This document shows, piece after piece, positions 1-8,101 of a stretch of 64,000 nt of DNA. Source of the stretch: an uncultured Pelagimonas sp. (GTDB taxonomy: Bacteria > Pseudomonadota > Alphaproteobacteria > Rhodobacterales > Rhodobacteraceae). Each line of letters starts with the position of its first letter. Within the stretch, counting starts at the first letter, position 1. The notes under the pieces are model-generated. The model had not been told where the DNA came from. It was given only the letters and a program-made list of their open reading frames with translations, and made no database searches. The translations under genes were made by a program, and so were the position numbers. The stretch is taken from NCBI GenBank assembly GCA_947497905.1, contig CANMIH010000009.1:124001-188000 (forward strand). Reading direction: 5' to 3'.

Positions 1-1
1 C

Positions 2-484
2 ACGGTGACGACCTCGTCCGGGATTGTACCGGTGTTGCACCGCGTGTCGCGTGTTGTGCCCGCGCTGGGCTCGTTTCAACCTGTCCGACTGCGAGCGCCT
101 TACTTTGGATTGATGCGAGATCTGGTTGTGGCCCCACATCAACGTCTGGTGATTGGTGGCTCAGAGGTCGAGTATATTTTCGGCCGCGAAGCAGTTCTTG
201 TGCCCGCGCTCAGCCTCGTGAATGGATTTGCAGCTGTTTATGAAGAAGGCTTGCAGATGGTGCGGTACCACCAGCTGATTTTACCGGGTCATGAGCCCGT
301 GATCGCAGCAGGCGCCGAATTGGAGAGCCTCTATATTGGGCGCCTGCGCCGCCGCAACACGCAGTTGGATCAGACCCTTCTGGCAGATGTGCCACGGAAT
401 CTTATGCCAGAACATGCGCGTGCGGGGCTTAAAGTTTTGGGGCCGTTTGAAGCCATCACTTTGGCCGAAGCGCGTGCGGCCTGA
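2..484 (+). CDS. Hint-domain protein, C-terminal part (cut by window edge)
   Basis: The reading frame is open to the left edge, so only the last ~160 residues are visible. The stretch APYFGLMRDLVVAPHQR followed by EAVLVPALSLVNG and VRYHQLILPGHEPVIAAG matches the Hedgehog/intein-like Hint domain common in roseobacters (Hint_2 type). Such proteins usually have a short unrelated N-terminal region and are thought to be self-processing or secreted; no substrate is known. The GTG at 5 is in frame but is probably internal. It converges with the next gene, two bases away. A full-length protein with the same domain lies at 58707-59495. The family call is fairly sure; the role is not. Confidence 0.7.
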   Translation, partial: TVTTSSGIVPVLHRVSRVVPALGSFQPVRLRAPYFGLMRDLVVAPHQRLVIGGSEVEYIFGREAVLVPALSLVNGFAAVYEEGLQMVRYHQLILPGHEPVIAAGAELESLYIGRLRRRNTQLDQTLLADVPRNLMPEHARAGLKVLGPFEAITLAEARAA

Positions 485-486
485 TT

Positions 487-840
487 TCAGTGCTTGGTTT
501 GGCCGGGTTCGTCGAAGAAAGGTGTGACCTGAGCAACAATGACGGCGTTTTCTTCCCGAGCACGTTCCATCAGCTCGGCCTCGTCGTCGTCAATCTCATG
601 ACCCTGCGCTTCGCGCTCTTCCTTGGTGCCGTAGCCCGTGACATCCAGGGGCGCCATATCCGCCTGTTTGAGAATGGCAACGGTTTCTCGGACTGCTTCC
701 GCCTCATCCACACCGCTGGAGTAGCACATCAGCGCTGCGCCGGTGCTGTCTTTGGGCAATCCGTCATCCGCCTTGCGGCCCACTTCGACCAACAGGGTAT
801 AGACCTGCGTCGGTTTCTTGATTTTGCGTTTCTCGCTCAT
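487..840 (-). CDS. conserved-looking acidic hypothetical protein
   Basis: This 117-residue protein is not recognised. It starts with a basic stretch (MSEKRKIKKPTQ) and has an acidic second half (EIDDDEAELMERAREE) with no membrane segment or signal peptide. I chose ATG at 840 because GGAAG lies just upstream; an upstream in-frame ATG at 867 lacks a better site. The middle reads like a small alpha/beta domain (YTLLVEVGRKADDG, then GVDEAEAVRETVAILKQA). It converges on the Hint gene and is divergent from the channel-like gene that follows. No function can be assigned. Confidence 0.65.
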   Translation of the reverse strand: MSEKRKIKKPTQVYTLLVEVGRKADDGLPKDSTGAALMCYSSGVDEAEAVRETVAILKQADMAPLDVTGYGTKEEREAQGHEIDDDEAELMERAREENAVIVAQVTPFFDEPGQTKH

Positions 841-944
841 GGCTCTTCCGTGGCAGATCGGCCTCATATGAGCAAGACTGAATTACACCAATGCTTGGCA
901 TGTAAGCTTGCAAACTGTATCGGGACGACGAAAAGGTGGGGCGC

Positions 945-2015
945 ATGGTGAAAAAAATGCAAATTGCGGTCTATGCCGCGTTGCTGCTGGTGATGTGTTT
1001 GGGTGTGCAAGCTCAGGCGCAAAACGAACCATTGCGCTTTCTGACCGTCGAACGTCCCCCCTTTGCCTATCAGGACGGTGACGACGTCACCGGGTTCAGT
1101 ATCGATTTGATGCGCGCAATCGCAGAAGACCTAGGGCGCGACGTCGAATTCACTATGGTCAACTCTTTCCCAGACATGCTCGATCAGACCCGAGAGGGAA
1201 TGGTTGACGGCGCCATTGCCAATATTTCGATCACGCGCGCCCGCGAAGCGGTGATGGATTTCTCGCAGCCGATTTTCCGCAGTGGGCTTCAGATCATGGT
1301 GCCTGCGGGGCAGGGCGGCCCGACGCTTTGGTCAACTTTGTTCCGGTGGGATTTGGCTCTGGCGATAGTGGCGGCATTTGCGCTTCTTTTTGGCGGTGGC
1401 ATGCTGATGTGGGTGTTCGAGCGCGGCAAGCAGCCTTATTTTGACCGTTCCGCGCGCGAAGCTATGTTTCCCTCGTTTTGGTGGGCGCTTAATCTGGTTG
1501 TGAATGGCGGCTTTGAAGAACGCATGCCAAGGTCCGCTTTCGGGCGAGTGTTTGGCGTTTTTCTGGTGATTTCCAGCCTCTTTATTGTGGGTGTGTTTGT
1601 GGCCCATATCACCGCCGCGGTGACGGTTGAGGCGATTTCGGGCAGTGTTCATTCCATCTCGGATCTGGATGGCAAACGCGTGGGCACAACGCGGAACTCA
1701 ACTGCGTCTGACTTTTTGGACGCGCGTGAGGTGTCTCATGTGGGGTATTTGTCATTTGATGAGATGATCAAAGCCTTTGAACAGGACGACCTTGATGCGG
1801 TTGTGTTTGATGGTCCTATTCTTGCCTATTACGCGCAGTTCGAAGGGGCCGGACGTGGTCAGCTTTTGGCGCGCGTGTTCCGTCCTGAGAACTATGGCAT
1901 TGCCTTTCCAGCAGACAGCGCCCTGCGTGAGCCGATCAATGTGGCCCTGCTTCGACTGAATGAAACCGGGGTCTACGACAAAATCGCTCTGCGTTGGTTT
2001 GGTGTCATGCGTTAG
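945..2015 (+). CDS. glutamate-receptor-like periplasmic binding protein with pore domain
   Basis: A signal peptide (about residues 1-26) is followed by the first part of a family-3 solute-binding domain (about 30-125, LRFLTVERPPFAYQDG). Next come a membrane helix (about 130-155), a re-entrant P-loop-like region (FPSFWWALNLVVNGGFEE) and a second helix (about 200-222). The second half of the binding domain (SISDLDGKRVGTTRNST) completes the protein. This split order is that of prokaryotic ionotropic glutamate receptors such as GluR0. The potassium filter TVGYGD is absent; VVNGGFEER stands at that point. ATG 945 is preferred to GTG 936 because AAGG lies eight bases before it. Ligand and ion selectivity are unknown. 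Confidence 0.75.
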   Translation: MVKKMQIAVYAALLLVMCLGVQAQAQNEPLRFLTVERPPFAYQDGDDVTGFSIDLMRAIAEDLGRDVEFTMVNSFPDMLDQTREGMVDGAIANISITRAREAVMDFSQPIFRSGLQIMVPAGQGGPTLWSTLFRWDLALAIVAAFALLFGGGMLMWVFERGKQPYFDRSAREAMFPSFWWALNLVVNGGFEERMPRSAFGRVFGVFLVISSLFIVGVFVAHITAAVTVEAISGSVHSISDLDGKRVGTTRNSTASDFLDAREVSHVGYLSFDEMIKAFEQDDLDAVVFDGPILAYYAQFEGAGRGQLLARVFRPENYGIAFPADSALREPINVALLRLNETGVYDKIALRWFGVMR

Positions 2016-2059
2016 GATGGCGCCCAATCGGTGGGATACCTATGTTGTTGCGATGTAAT

Positions 2060-2074
2060 TGTTATGAGATAACA
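2060..2074. promoter_or_regulatory. perfect palindrome TGTTAT-GAG-ATAACA
   Basis: A 6-bp perfect inverted repeat with a 3-bp spacer lies 29 bases before the DUF6525 start, in an AT-rich intergenic gap. It has no T-run, so it looks more like an operator than a terminator. No regulator can be named. Confidence 0.35.
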
Positions 2075-2102
2075 TTGCGAATCGCACAAATGGACCATAC
2101 CT

Positions 2103-2375
2103 ATGCCGCACCCCAATTTGCGCACCGGCCTGAAACGTCGGCGTAGATCTTGTCACCCAATGTCAGAATTTGACCAATTGCCCTCTCCTCTGCGCCAATG
2201 GTTGGCACAGGCGGTATTGCCATGGTCGGCGACCTCAGTGCGGCGCCAATGGAACGCGGCATTGCGACAATCCTCCGGGGATGAAGCGGAGGCGATCAAA
2301 CGGTTGGATCAAGCTCAGGCTGGCTTAGTTGCCAAAGATGCCGACCGGGTTTGGGGCGAGAATTATCCCGCATAA
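2103..2375 (+). CDS. DUF6525 family small protein
   Basis: This 90-residue protein has the pattern I remember for DUF6525: an N-terminal N-L-x-T-x-LKRRRR block, a short linker, then LPSPLRQWLAQAVLPWSATSVRRQW. The LKRRRR block supports the first ATG (2103) over the internal ATG at 2160, although the ribosome-binding site is poor at both. The protein is basic at the start, lacks membrane segments and has no known role. Its stop is followed by the A-run of the dapD terminator on the other strand. Confidence 0.7.
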   Translation: MPHPNLRTGLKRRRRSCHPMSEFDQLPSPLRQWLAQAVLPWSATSVRRQWNAALRQSSGDEAEAIKRLDQAQAGLVAKDADRVWGENYPA

Positions 2376-2382
2376 ACAAAAA

Positions 2383-2404
2383 ACGCGGCCGCAAAGGGCC
2401 GCGT
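2383..2404 (-). terminator. rho-independent terminator of dapD
   Basis: An 8-bp perfect stem (ACGCGGCC / GGCCGCGT) with a 6-base loop is followed, in the minus direction, by six consecutive T. It lies 25 bases after the dapD stop. Confidence 0.85.
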
Positions 2405-2428
2405 CTGGATCTTAGATATCGACGCAAT

Positions 2429-3256
2429 TTAGTCGCGCAGCAGCTCGTTGATGCCTGTCTTCGAGCGGGTTTTTTCGTCGACGCGCTTGACGATGACGGC
2501 GCAATACAGGTTGATGCCGTTTTTCGACGGCATCGAACCCGCAACAACCACCGAATAGGGCGGTACTTCGCCGTACATCACTTCGCCGGTTTCACGGTCT
2601 ACGATCTTGGTCGACTGGCCGATGAATACGCCCATGCCCAGAACCGAGCCTTCACGGACGATACAGCCTTCAACCACTTCGGAGCGCGCGCCGATAAAGC
2701 AGTTATCTTCGATGATGGTCGGACCCGCCTGCATGGGCTCAAGTACGCCGCCGATGCCCACGCCACCCGACAGGTGCACGTTTTTGCCGATCTGTGCGCA
2801 GGAGCCAACGGTCGCCCAGGTGTCAACCATGGTGCCGGAGTCCACAAAGGCGCCGAGGTTTACAAAGGATGGCATTAGAACCACGCCAGGGGCGATGTAG
2901 GCCGATTTGCGCACTACGGCGTTGGGAACGGCGCGGAAACCTGCGGCTTTCCACTGGTTTTCGCCCCAGCCTTTGAATTTGCTGTCGACCTTGTCCCACC
3001 AGCCGGACCCTTGTGGGCCTCCGGACTGCTCTTCCATGTCTTTGATACGGAAGCCCAGCAGAACGGCTTTTTTCGCCCACTGGTTCACATGCCAGCTGCC
3101 ATCGGACTGTTTTTCCGCGACACGCAGCGCACCGCTGTCGAGCGCGTTTAGGGTATCTTCGATCGCTTCACGGGTTTCGCCGGTGGTAGCAGGGGTGATG
3201 GTATCGCGGGCCTCCCAGGCGGCCTCGATTGCTGTTTCAAGCTGGGCATTCGACAT
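2429..3256 (-). CDS. dapD: 2,3,4,5-tetrahydropyridine-2,6-dicarboxylate N-succinyltransferase
   Basis: DapD transfers succinyl from succinyl-CoA to tetrahydrodipicolinate in the diaminopimelate/lysine pathway in the cytoplasm. The 275-residue protein has the helical N-terminal domain ([12 protein letters not shown]) and a left-handed beta-helix of hexapeptide repeats from about residue 100 to 245 ([20 protein letters not shown], then [20 protein letters not shown]). I chose ATG 3256 (MSNAQLETA) because GGAGG sits 8 bases before it; the ATG six bases further upstream is too close to that site. Length is normal for the family. It ends in a strong terminator and is transcribed alone. Confidence 0.96.
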   Translation of the reverse strand: MSNAQLETAIEAAWEARDTITPATTGETREAIEDTLNALDSGALRVAEKQSDGSWHVNQWAKKAVLLGFRIKDMEEQSGGPQGSGWWDKVDSKFKGWGENQWKAAGFRAVPNAVVRKSAYIAPGVVLMPSFVNLGAFVDSGTMVDTWATVGSCAQIGKNVHLSGGVGIGGVLEPMQAGPTIIEDNCFIGARSEVVEGCIVREGSVLGMGVFIGQSTKIVDRETGEVMYGEVPPYSVVVAGSMPSKNGINLYCAVIVKRVDEKTRSKTGINELLRD

Positions 3257-3432
3257 GAGCATATCCTCCGAGTTTCGCCGTTCTTTATCGGTGAATTCGC
3301 CAAAGGTCATCCCAAAGATGCGGCTTAATGACGATCAGACCCGTCATATTGTCCTAGAGAGCGCAGTCAACCGCTGGCAAAGCCCCTGAACGGGCGCTAA
3401 CACTTGTAGTCTAGTGAGTTAAGGAGCAGGCA

Positions 3433-4275
3433 ATGACAGACGACCGCCGCAGCAGATTTCGTGATGCGCATACCGACAGAGACACCGCCGAGCATATCCC
3501 GGACACGCCGCAGACCCGCTCGCCGGCTTATCGACTGGCCTTTGCGGATGAGGATTTTCTGTGCCGCGATGCCCTGCGCCCAGTTCGGTTGCAGCTTGAG
3601 CTGTTGAAGCCTGAGATGTTGCTTGATGAGGCGGGCATCAACTCGACCATTGTGCTATTTGGTGGTGCGCGAATCCCATCGCCCGCTGAAAAGGACAAGG
3701 CGCGTACGCAGACGCTTGCGGATCTATCACATTTCTATGATGAGGCGCGTGAATTCGCCCGTCTTATGACAAAGAAATCACTCGCCTCAGACAATAAGGA
3801 ATTTGTTGTTGTGACCGGCGGTGGCCCGGGCGTGATGGAGGCAGGCAATCGGGGCGCCGAAGATGAAGGGGGCGTGTCGATTGGGTTGAACATTGTGCTG
3901 CCACACGAACAGGCTCCAAACCCCTATGTGACACCCAGCCTTGCGTTCAACTTCCACTATTTTGCCATTCGCAAGATGCATTTCCTGATGCGGGCACGGG
4001 CGATTTGTGTGTTCCCGGGCGGCTTTGGCACGCTGGATGAACTGTTCGAAGCTTTGACGTTGATTCAGACTGGGCGGATGCAGCGGGTGCCGTTCTTGCT
4101 GTTTGGTCGCGCATTCTGGGAAAAGATCATCAACTGGGAGGCGCTGTCTGACGCTGGGACCATCAGCGCAGAAGATCTCGATCTGTTCCGATTTGTCGAA
4201 ACTGCGGAAGAGGCGGCCGAGATCATCGACAACTGGGAACCAGCCCCTGCGCGCAGCGACATTCCCGGGCGCTAA
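3433..4275 (+). CDS. LOG family protein (TIGR00730-type Rossmann fold)
   Basis: The 280-residue protein carries the LOG/lysine-decarboxylase-like signature: VVTGGGPGVMEAGNRGA for the nucleotide and PGGFGTLDELFE as the catalytic PGGxGTxxE motif. LOG proteins release cytokinin-like bases from nucleoside 5'-monophosphates, or hydrolyse related nucleotides; the bacterial role is mostly unproven. It is longer than plant-type LOG (about 190 residues) because of an ~80-residue N-terminal region. AAGGAG lies 7 bases before the ATG. It stands between dapD and asd but is not co-transcribed with dapD, which is on the other strand. Confidence 0.85.
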   Translation: MTDDRRSRFRDAHTDRDTAEHIPDTPQTRSPAYRLAFADEDFLCRDALRPVRLQLELLKPEMLLDEAGINSTIVLFGGARIPSPAEKDKARTQTLADLSHFYDEAREFARLMTKKSLASDNKEFVVVTGGGPGVMEAGNRGAEDEGGVSIGLNIVLPHEQAPNPYVTPSLAFNFHYFAIRKMHFLMRARAICVFPGGFGTLDELFEALTLIQTGRMQRVPFLLFGRAFWEKIINWEALSDAGTISAEDLDLFRFVETAEEAAEIIDNWEPAPARSDIPGR

Positions 4276-4303
4276 GGGCATTCAGCCTGATGCAGGACCG
4301 CAG

Positions 4304-4328
4304 CGGGGCGATCACGCCTTTCGCCCCG
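4304..4328 (+). terminator. hairpin after the LOG gene, weak terminator
   Basis: CGGGGCGA and TCGCCCCG form an 8-bp perfect stem with a 9-base loop, about 30 bases after the stop. The following sequence CGTGTTTC has only a weak T tract. Confidence 0.5.
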
Positions 4329-4401
4329 CGTGTTTCTAGGCTATAGGGCGCCAGCCCTGCATAGAGTATTGCAGGAATTCCGAGACACTCAGGAGGACGA
4401 A

Positions 4402-5424
4402 ATGGGCTATAAAGTCGTCGTCGTAGGCGCCACCGGTAACGTTGGTCGCGAGATGCTGAACATCCTTGACGAGCGGGGCTTCCCTGTTGATGAGCTTGCC
4501 GTATTGGCCTCGCGCCGGTCGCTGGGCACCGAGGTGACCTTTGGTGAGCAGACCTTGAAAACACAAGATCTGGCCACTTTTGATTTCACCGGTTGGGACA
4601 TGGCTCTGTTTGCTGTCGGTTCGGAAGCCACCAAAGAATTTGCCCCCAAAGCGGCGGCCACCGGCTGTGTCGTCATCGATAACTCGTCGCTGTACCGCTA
4701 CGATCCCGATGTGCCTTTGATTGTTCCGGAAGTGAATGCCGAAGCGGTTCACGACTATTCCAAGAAAAACATCATCGCCAACCCAAACTGCTCAACCGCG
4801 CAGATGGTTGTGGCGCTGAAGCCTTTGCATGACCGCGCCAAGATCAAGCGCGTTGTTGTGTCGACCTACCAGTCGGTTTCAGGGTCCGGCAAAGACGGTA
4901 TGGACGAGCTTTGGGAGCAGACCAAAGCGGTCTACAACCCGGTCAATGAAGTGCCAGCCAAAGTCTACACCAAGGAAATCGCGTTTAATGTGATCCCACA
5001 CATCGACGTGTTCCTGGACGACGGGTCGACCAAAGAAGAATGGAAAATGGTCGCTGAGACCAAAAAGATTGTCGATACATCGATCAAGGTCACCGCGACC
5101 TGTGTTCGAGTTCCGGTCTTTGTTGGCCACTCGGAATCGATCAACATCGAGTTCGAAGATTTCCTTGATGAAGACGAAGCACGCGACATCCTGCGTGAAG
5201 CGCCGGGCATTATGGTGATCGATAAGCGCGAAGATGGTGGCTATGTGACCCCAAAAGAATGTGTGGGCGACTATGCCACGTTCATCAGCCGCATTCGGCA
5301 GGACAGCACGGTTGAGAACGGCATCAACCTTTGGTGCGTTTCGGACAACCTGCGCAAAGGTGCAGCGCTGAACGCGGTGCAGATCGCCGAAGTTCTTGGC
5401 CAGAAAGTTCTGAAAAAGGGCTAA
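4402..5424 (+). CDS. asd: aspartate-semialdehyde dehydrogenase
   Basis: Asd reduces aspartyl phosphate to aspartate semialdehyde with NADPH, the branch point to lysine, threonine and methionine. The 340-residue protein has the Rossmann motif VGATGNVGREML near the start, the catalytic cysteine C130 in NPNCSTAQM, and the GSGKDGMDEL segment. ATG 4402 follows AGGAGGACGAA, a near-perfect ribosome-binding site, so the upstream in-frame start at 4330 is rejected. With dapD nearby, the region serves diaminopimelate synthesis, though on opposite strands. It is followed by a strong terminator. Confidence 0.97.
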   Translation: MGYKVVVVGATGNVGREMLNILDERGFPVDELAVLASRRSLGTEVTFGEQTLKTQDLATFDFTGWDMALFAVGSEATKEFAPKAAATGCVVIDNSSLYRYDPDVPLIVPEVNAEAVHDYSKKNIIANPNCSTAQMVVALKPLHDRAKIKRVVVSTYQSVSGSGKDGMDELWEQTKAVYNPVNEVPAKVYTKEIAFNVIPHIDVFLDDGSTKEEWKMVAETKKIVDTSIKVTATCVRVPVFVGHSESINIEFEDFLDEDEARDILREAPGIMVIDKREDGGYVTPKECVGDYATFISRIRQDSTVENGINLWCVSDNLRKGAALNAVQIAEVLGQKVLKKG

Positions 5425-5450
5425 GCGCTACTTTCTAAAAGTATACAGAG

Positions 5451-5477
5451 GACCGGTGTCATAGACGCCGGTCTTTT
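5451..5477 (+). terminator. rho-independent terminator of asd
   Basis: GACCGGTGTC and GACGCCGGTC form a 10-bp stem with one G-U pair and a 3-base loop, followed by TTTT, 27 bases after the asd stop. Confidence 0.85.
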
Positions 5478-5843
5478 GCGTTCTATACCTTGGTTCACAA
5501 TCCGTGTCTGAACGGACGCGGCGCCTATGCCTTGGTACCTTAGGTAAAATAGTAGGAATGGCCGTAAGCTGAAATAGCCGCAGGCCTTGACCGGAATTTT
5601 GAAAGGTCCTTCTTTCTTCGCTCTGAAAGGCTCTCTGTCACTCACCCTCGACGATGCGCTGGTCAGGCCTGCAGCACATATTCTTTCTTGCACAATGATG
5701 CCAGAATCGATGGTTGGGGCCTTTAAGTGACCTGACAAATTCCTCCAGGAGGCCGTTTTCAGGTCAAAGTTCGGGTGTCTCTTAGAGCATGCCAAAGACG
5801 CGGCAGGAGATCGCGTCAAAGCAGGTTGAGTAGGAGACGTATC
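5478..5843. other. gene-free stretch with a spaced inverted repeat
   Basis: No convincing gene is seen. Near its end, TGACCTGA (5728-5735) is repeated in inverse as TCAGGTCA (5759-5766), perfect over 8 bp with a 23-base spacer. The spacer itself holds a smaller palindrome, CCTCC-A-GGAGG (5742-5752). It lies 78 bases before a candidate 48-residue ORF and could be an operator or a leader hairpin. Confidence 0.4.
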
Positions 5844-5990
5844 ATGACAGTTGAATTGGTTGCTATCGCCCGAGCCCGCCGTTTGCGCGCCCTGAGCGCT
5901 TTGGATGTCAAACGGCGTGACCGTCCCGTGCGGTTCAGGTTGTTCCAGCGTGGGGCCAGCACCGGTTCAGCACGTCTTTTCGCGGCCTAG
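5844..5990 (+). CDS. possible 48-residue basic protein
   Basis: The ORF starts at an ATG with GTAGGAGA 7 bases upstream, which is the main reason to take it seriously. The product is arginine-rich (about nine Arg in 48 residues), with hydrophobic patches but no clear membrane segment, and ends in STGSARLFAA. I do not recognise it. It has no partner in operon; the next gene is convergent, 10 bases after the stop. It could also be a chance ORF downstream of the inverted repeat at 5728-5766. Confidence 0.4.
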   Translation: MTVELVAIARARRLRALSALDVKRRDRPVRFRLFQRGASTGSARLFAA

Positions 5991-6000
5991 TCGAAACAGA

Positions 6001-6411
6001 TCAGCGCATGCCGCAGGCCAGATCGGCGCTTTGATCGATCTGCCAACGTTGCGCCATCCCGGGGAAGGGGTGGCCATACCGCAGGGTCAGCTCTTTGGCG
6101 TTTTGGCCAAGCTCACCCAAATCACAGAGATACGCCCCATCCGATTTGCGGTGCAGGCTGAGATCTCCATGTCCATCCCGTAAGCAAAATCCCATAAGTG
6201 CCAGCCTTCCCTGTACCTCTTGCCAGGATTCTGAGGCGGCAAATCCTTGGATAAGATCGTCTCGCACGACGTCGAAATCGCTCCGGTCGATTTCGCACAA
6301 AAGCGCGTTTTCAATAAAAGTGGCGAGCGATTCTCCGCGACACCGTGCCAGCCGTCGCGCCGTCGCCAAAACCGGATCTGGAAGGTTCAGATGTACTGCT
6401 GCATAGGTCAT
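6001..6411 (-). CDS. hypothetical protein with N-terminal RHH-like region and relaxase-tail-like domain
   Basis: This 136-residue protein starts with MTYAAVHLNLPDPVLATARRLA, which resembles a short ribbon-helix-helix/CopG-like strand and helix. Residues about 60-125 (SWQEVQGRLALMGFCLRDGHGDLSLH ... ELGQNAKELTLRYGHPFPG, quoted in parts) align by eye with the whole of the divergent neighbour at 6538-6804: W-x-x-L-x-x-RL, a G-[FY] pair, a G-x-L/M-x-[LI] strand and an L-x-x-[KR]-[YW]-G ending. Similar modules occur at the tails of some alphaproteobacterial relaxases, from memory. The role is unknown. Confidence 0.6.
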   Translation of the reverse strand: MTYAAVHLNLPDPVLATARRLARCRGESLATFIENALLCEIDRSDFDVVRDDLIQGFAASESWQEVQGRLALMGFCLRDGHGDLSLHRKSDGAYLCDLGELGQNAKELTLRYGHPFPGMAQRWQIDQSADLACGMR

Positions 6412-6537
6412 GGCTTAGACCCTAGGCAACTCTGGTTAATAGAGGCTTTCCAAACCGGATCGCATGCGAAATATCCCAGCCGCATTTCTGCCCTTTTGGT
6501 GAAGTAGTGTGTAACGATCAGGTAAGGAGCTGAAACG

Positions 6538-6804
6538 ATGCAACATCACGCTGAGACCGAACTACCGGCACCGATGGATTGTGAAACCCAATCTCTGATG
6601 CGCATGTTTATGGTGCCCATTTTTGAGGCCGCGCAGGATTGGAAAGATCTGGCAAACCGTCTCACGGCACGCGGCTATGGGATCTCGTTCCGCGAGGGGC
6701 GGATGGTGATTCTGGATGATATGGGCAAAGCTCTGTCGACGGGCCGGATGCTTGGCATGCCAATGGCTGATCTGACAGCGAAATGGGGCGCGCCTCAGGT
6801 TTAA
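6538..6804 (+). CDS. hypothetical protein, single domain shared with divergent neighbour
   Basis: This 88-residue protein is not recognised. AAGGAG lies 7 bases before the ATG, a good start. Its core (DWKDLANRLTARGYGISFRE, then GRMVILDD and ADLTAKWGAPQ) matches the C-terminal half of the divergently transcribed 6001-6411 product. The 126-base gap between the two starts would hold both promoters. The stop codon lies inside the loop of the hairpin 6787-6812, which ends the transcript. It has no Cys-rich, signal or membrane features. Confidence 0.65.
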   Translation: MQHHAETELPAPMDCETQSLMRMFMVPIFEAAQDWKDLANRLTARGYGISFREGRMVILDDMGKALSTGRMLGMPMADLTAKWGAPQV

Positions 6805-6812
6805 GGCGCGCC
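6787..6812 (+). terminator. hairpin overlapping the 3' end of the 88-residue gene
   Basis: GGCGCGCC is repeated (self-complementary) at 6787-6794 and 6805-6812, giving an 8-bp GC stem with a 10-base loop that contains the TAA stop. GTTTGGTATTTT follows. The carbonic anhydrase gene converges from the other side, so it may serve both. Confidence 0.65.
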
Positions 6813-6822
6813 GTTTGGTATT

Positions 6823-7470
6823 TTAAAGTTGCTGGAAGGTGCGGGTCTCGGGGTCAAATGCCTCAAGACCCCCTTCGCCAATGTCGGTCCAAAGCCCGTG
6901 CAGCGACAGCTCACCGGTTTCCACCGCCTCGCGTACAAATGGGAAGGTCATCAGGTTGTCTAGCGACACCAGAACCGCTTCCTTCTCAAGTGCGCCCGCT
7001 TTCTTCTCTTCAGGCAGTTCTTTGACGCGGTCATAGCCGGGACGCAGGATATCCATCCAACGCCCTACAAAGGATGTCTTTTCTTCTAGTGCAGGCGCGT
7101 GGCCCTCACACATGTCGAGGCAGCCTTTGACGCCTCCGCAGGAGGAATGTCCCAGAACAATGACATGTGCGACCTTCAACGCAGTGACGGCATATTCGAC
7201 GGCCGCCGATGTGCCGTGCTGATTCCCGTCAGGTTCATAGGGGGGCACGAGATTGGCAATATTGCGGTGGATAAAGAACTCGCCCTGATCCGCACCAAAG
7301 ATCGAGGTCACATGCACGCGTGAATCACAGCAGGAAATCACCATGGCGCGCGGATGCTGACCTTCATTGGCGAGATGTCGGTACCAAGAGGCATTCTCTT
7401 GATATCCTGTGGCTTTCCAACCGTGATACCGTTTGATCAGGTAGGCGGGCAAAGGGCGTGCGTGGTCCAT
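6823..7470 (-). CDS. beta-class carbonic anhydrase
   Basis: This enzyme interconverts CO2 and bicarbonate in the cytoplasm. The 215-residue protein has all zinc-site residues of the beta class: C47 and D49 in CCDSRV, H108 and C111 in GHSSCGG, with D49-R51 as the catalytic dyad. ATG 7470 has GGAGG 5 bases upstream; the TTG immediately before it is not needed. Length is normal. It is transcribed alone and converges with the 88-residue unknown gene. The family is certain; whether it is the housekeeping copy cannot be told from here. Confidence 0.95.
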   Translation of the reverse strand: MDHARPLPAYLIKRYHGWKATGYQENASWYRHLANEGQHPRAMVISCCDSRVHVTSIFGADQGEFFIHRNIANLVPPYEPDGNQHGTSAAVEYAVTALKVAHVIVLGHSSCGGVKGCLDMCEGHAPALEEKTSFVGRWMDILRPGYDRVKELPEEKKAGALEKEAVLVSLDNLMTFPFVREAVETGELSLHGLWTDIGEGGLEAFDPETRTFQQL

Positions 7471-7627
7471 CAAGGCCTCCGTGGAATGTTCTGGTTGCCT
7501 GAACTACGCTGAATTCACCGGAAATTCGAGAGAAAACGCAAATAAATCGGCGTTGGACTATAACCTTTTGGGAACCCTGAAATGGCAGTTTATCCGTGCC
7601 GTGGGGGCAGAAAGAATGGGGTGAGTT

Positions 7628-8008
7628 GTGAAAGAGGTAACCTACCTCGCGCCGGTAGAACGGCCGACCATGAACCGGGACCAGATCGAAACGCTTTGCG
7701 ATGATCTGGGCCCACATGCAGCGGAAGACGTGGTCTGCCGCGCGATGGAAGAACTAGCACAGCGACTGTGCCATATTCAGGACCTGGCCGTTAAAGGGCC
7801 AAGGGGTGACATGCACAAAGCCCTGCGGGCTTTGGGGGCTATTGCGGAACAGATCGGAATGCTTGGTCTGTCCAAGGTGGCGCGGGATGTCATCAATTGC
7901 ATCGAACTTGGTGATGCAGTGGCCGAGGCGGCAACGCTGGCGCGGCTGGCGCGCACCGGTGAAAGATCGCTGACAGCGATGTGGGATCATAACGACCTTC
8001 TGGGGTGA
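7628..8008 (+). CDS. helical hypothetical protein, Hpt-like
   Basis: The 126-residue product is nearly all helical by composition (GPHAAEDVVCRAMEELAQRL, then HKALRALGAIAEQIGMLGLSKVARDV). A four-helix arrangement like a histidine phosphotransfer domain is possible, but a histidine in the usual HxLKG context is not clear, so this is weak. The GTG start at 7628 lacks a strong ribosome-binding site; ATG 7670 (MNRDQIETL) is an alternative. It precedes the aminopeptidase gene by 93 bases on the same strand. The function is unknown. Confidence 0.55.
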   Translation: MKEVTYLAPVERPTMNRDQIETLCDDLGPHAAEDVVCRAMEELAQRLCHIQDLAVKGPRGDMHKALRALGAIAEQIGMLGLSKVARDVINCIELGDAVAEAATLARLARTGERSLTAMWDHNDLLG

Positions 8009-8101
8009 TTTTTGCCTCGGGCGTGGGAGCCGGGCAAGAACTATTCCTTGCGGTTGCGGATGGTCAGAGTAGGCTGGACTTGATGATTTCAAGGACTTCC
8101 G

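Noticed and set aside
490-951. 153-residue ORF on the plus strand
   Set aside because: It is a shadow of the minus-strand gene at 487-840; no start signal and low coding likelihood.
5421-5819. 132-residue ORF on the minus strand
   Set aside because: It overlaps the asd terminator and has no ribosome-binding site or recognisable features.
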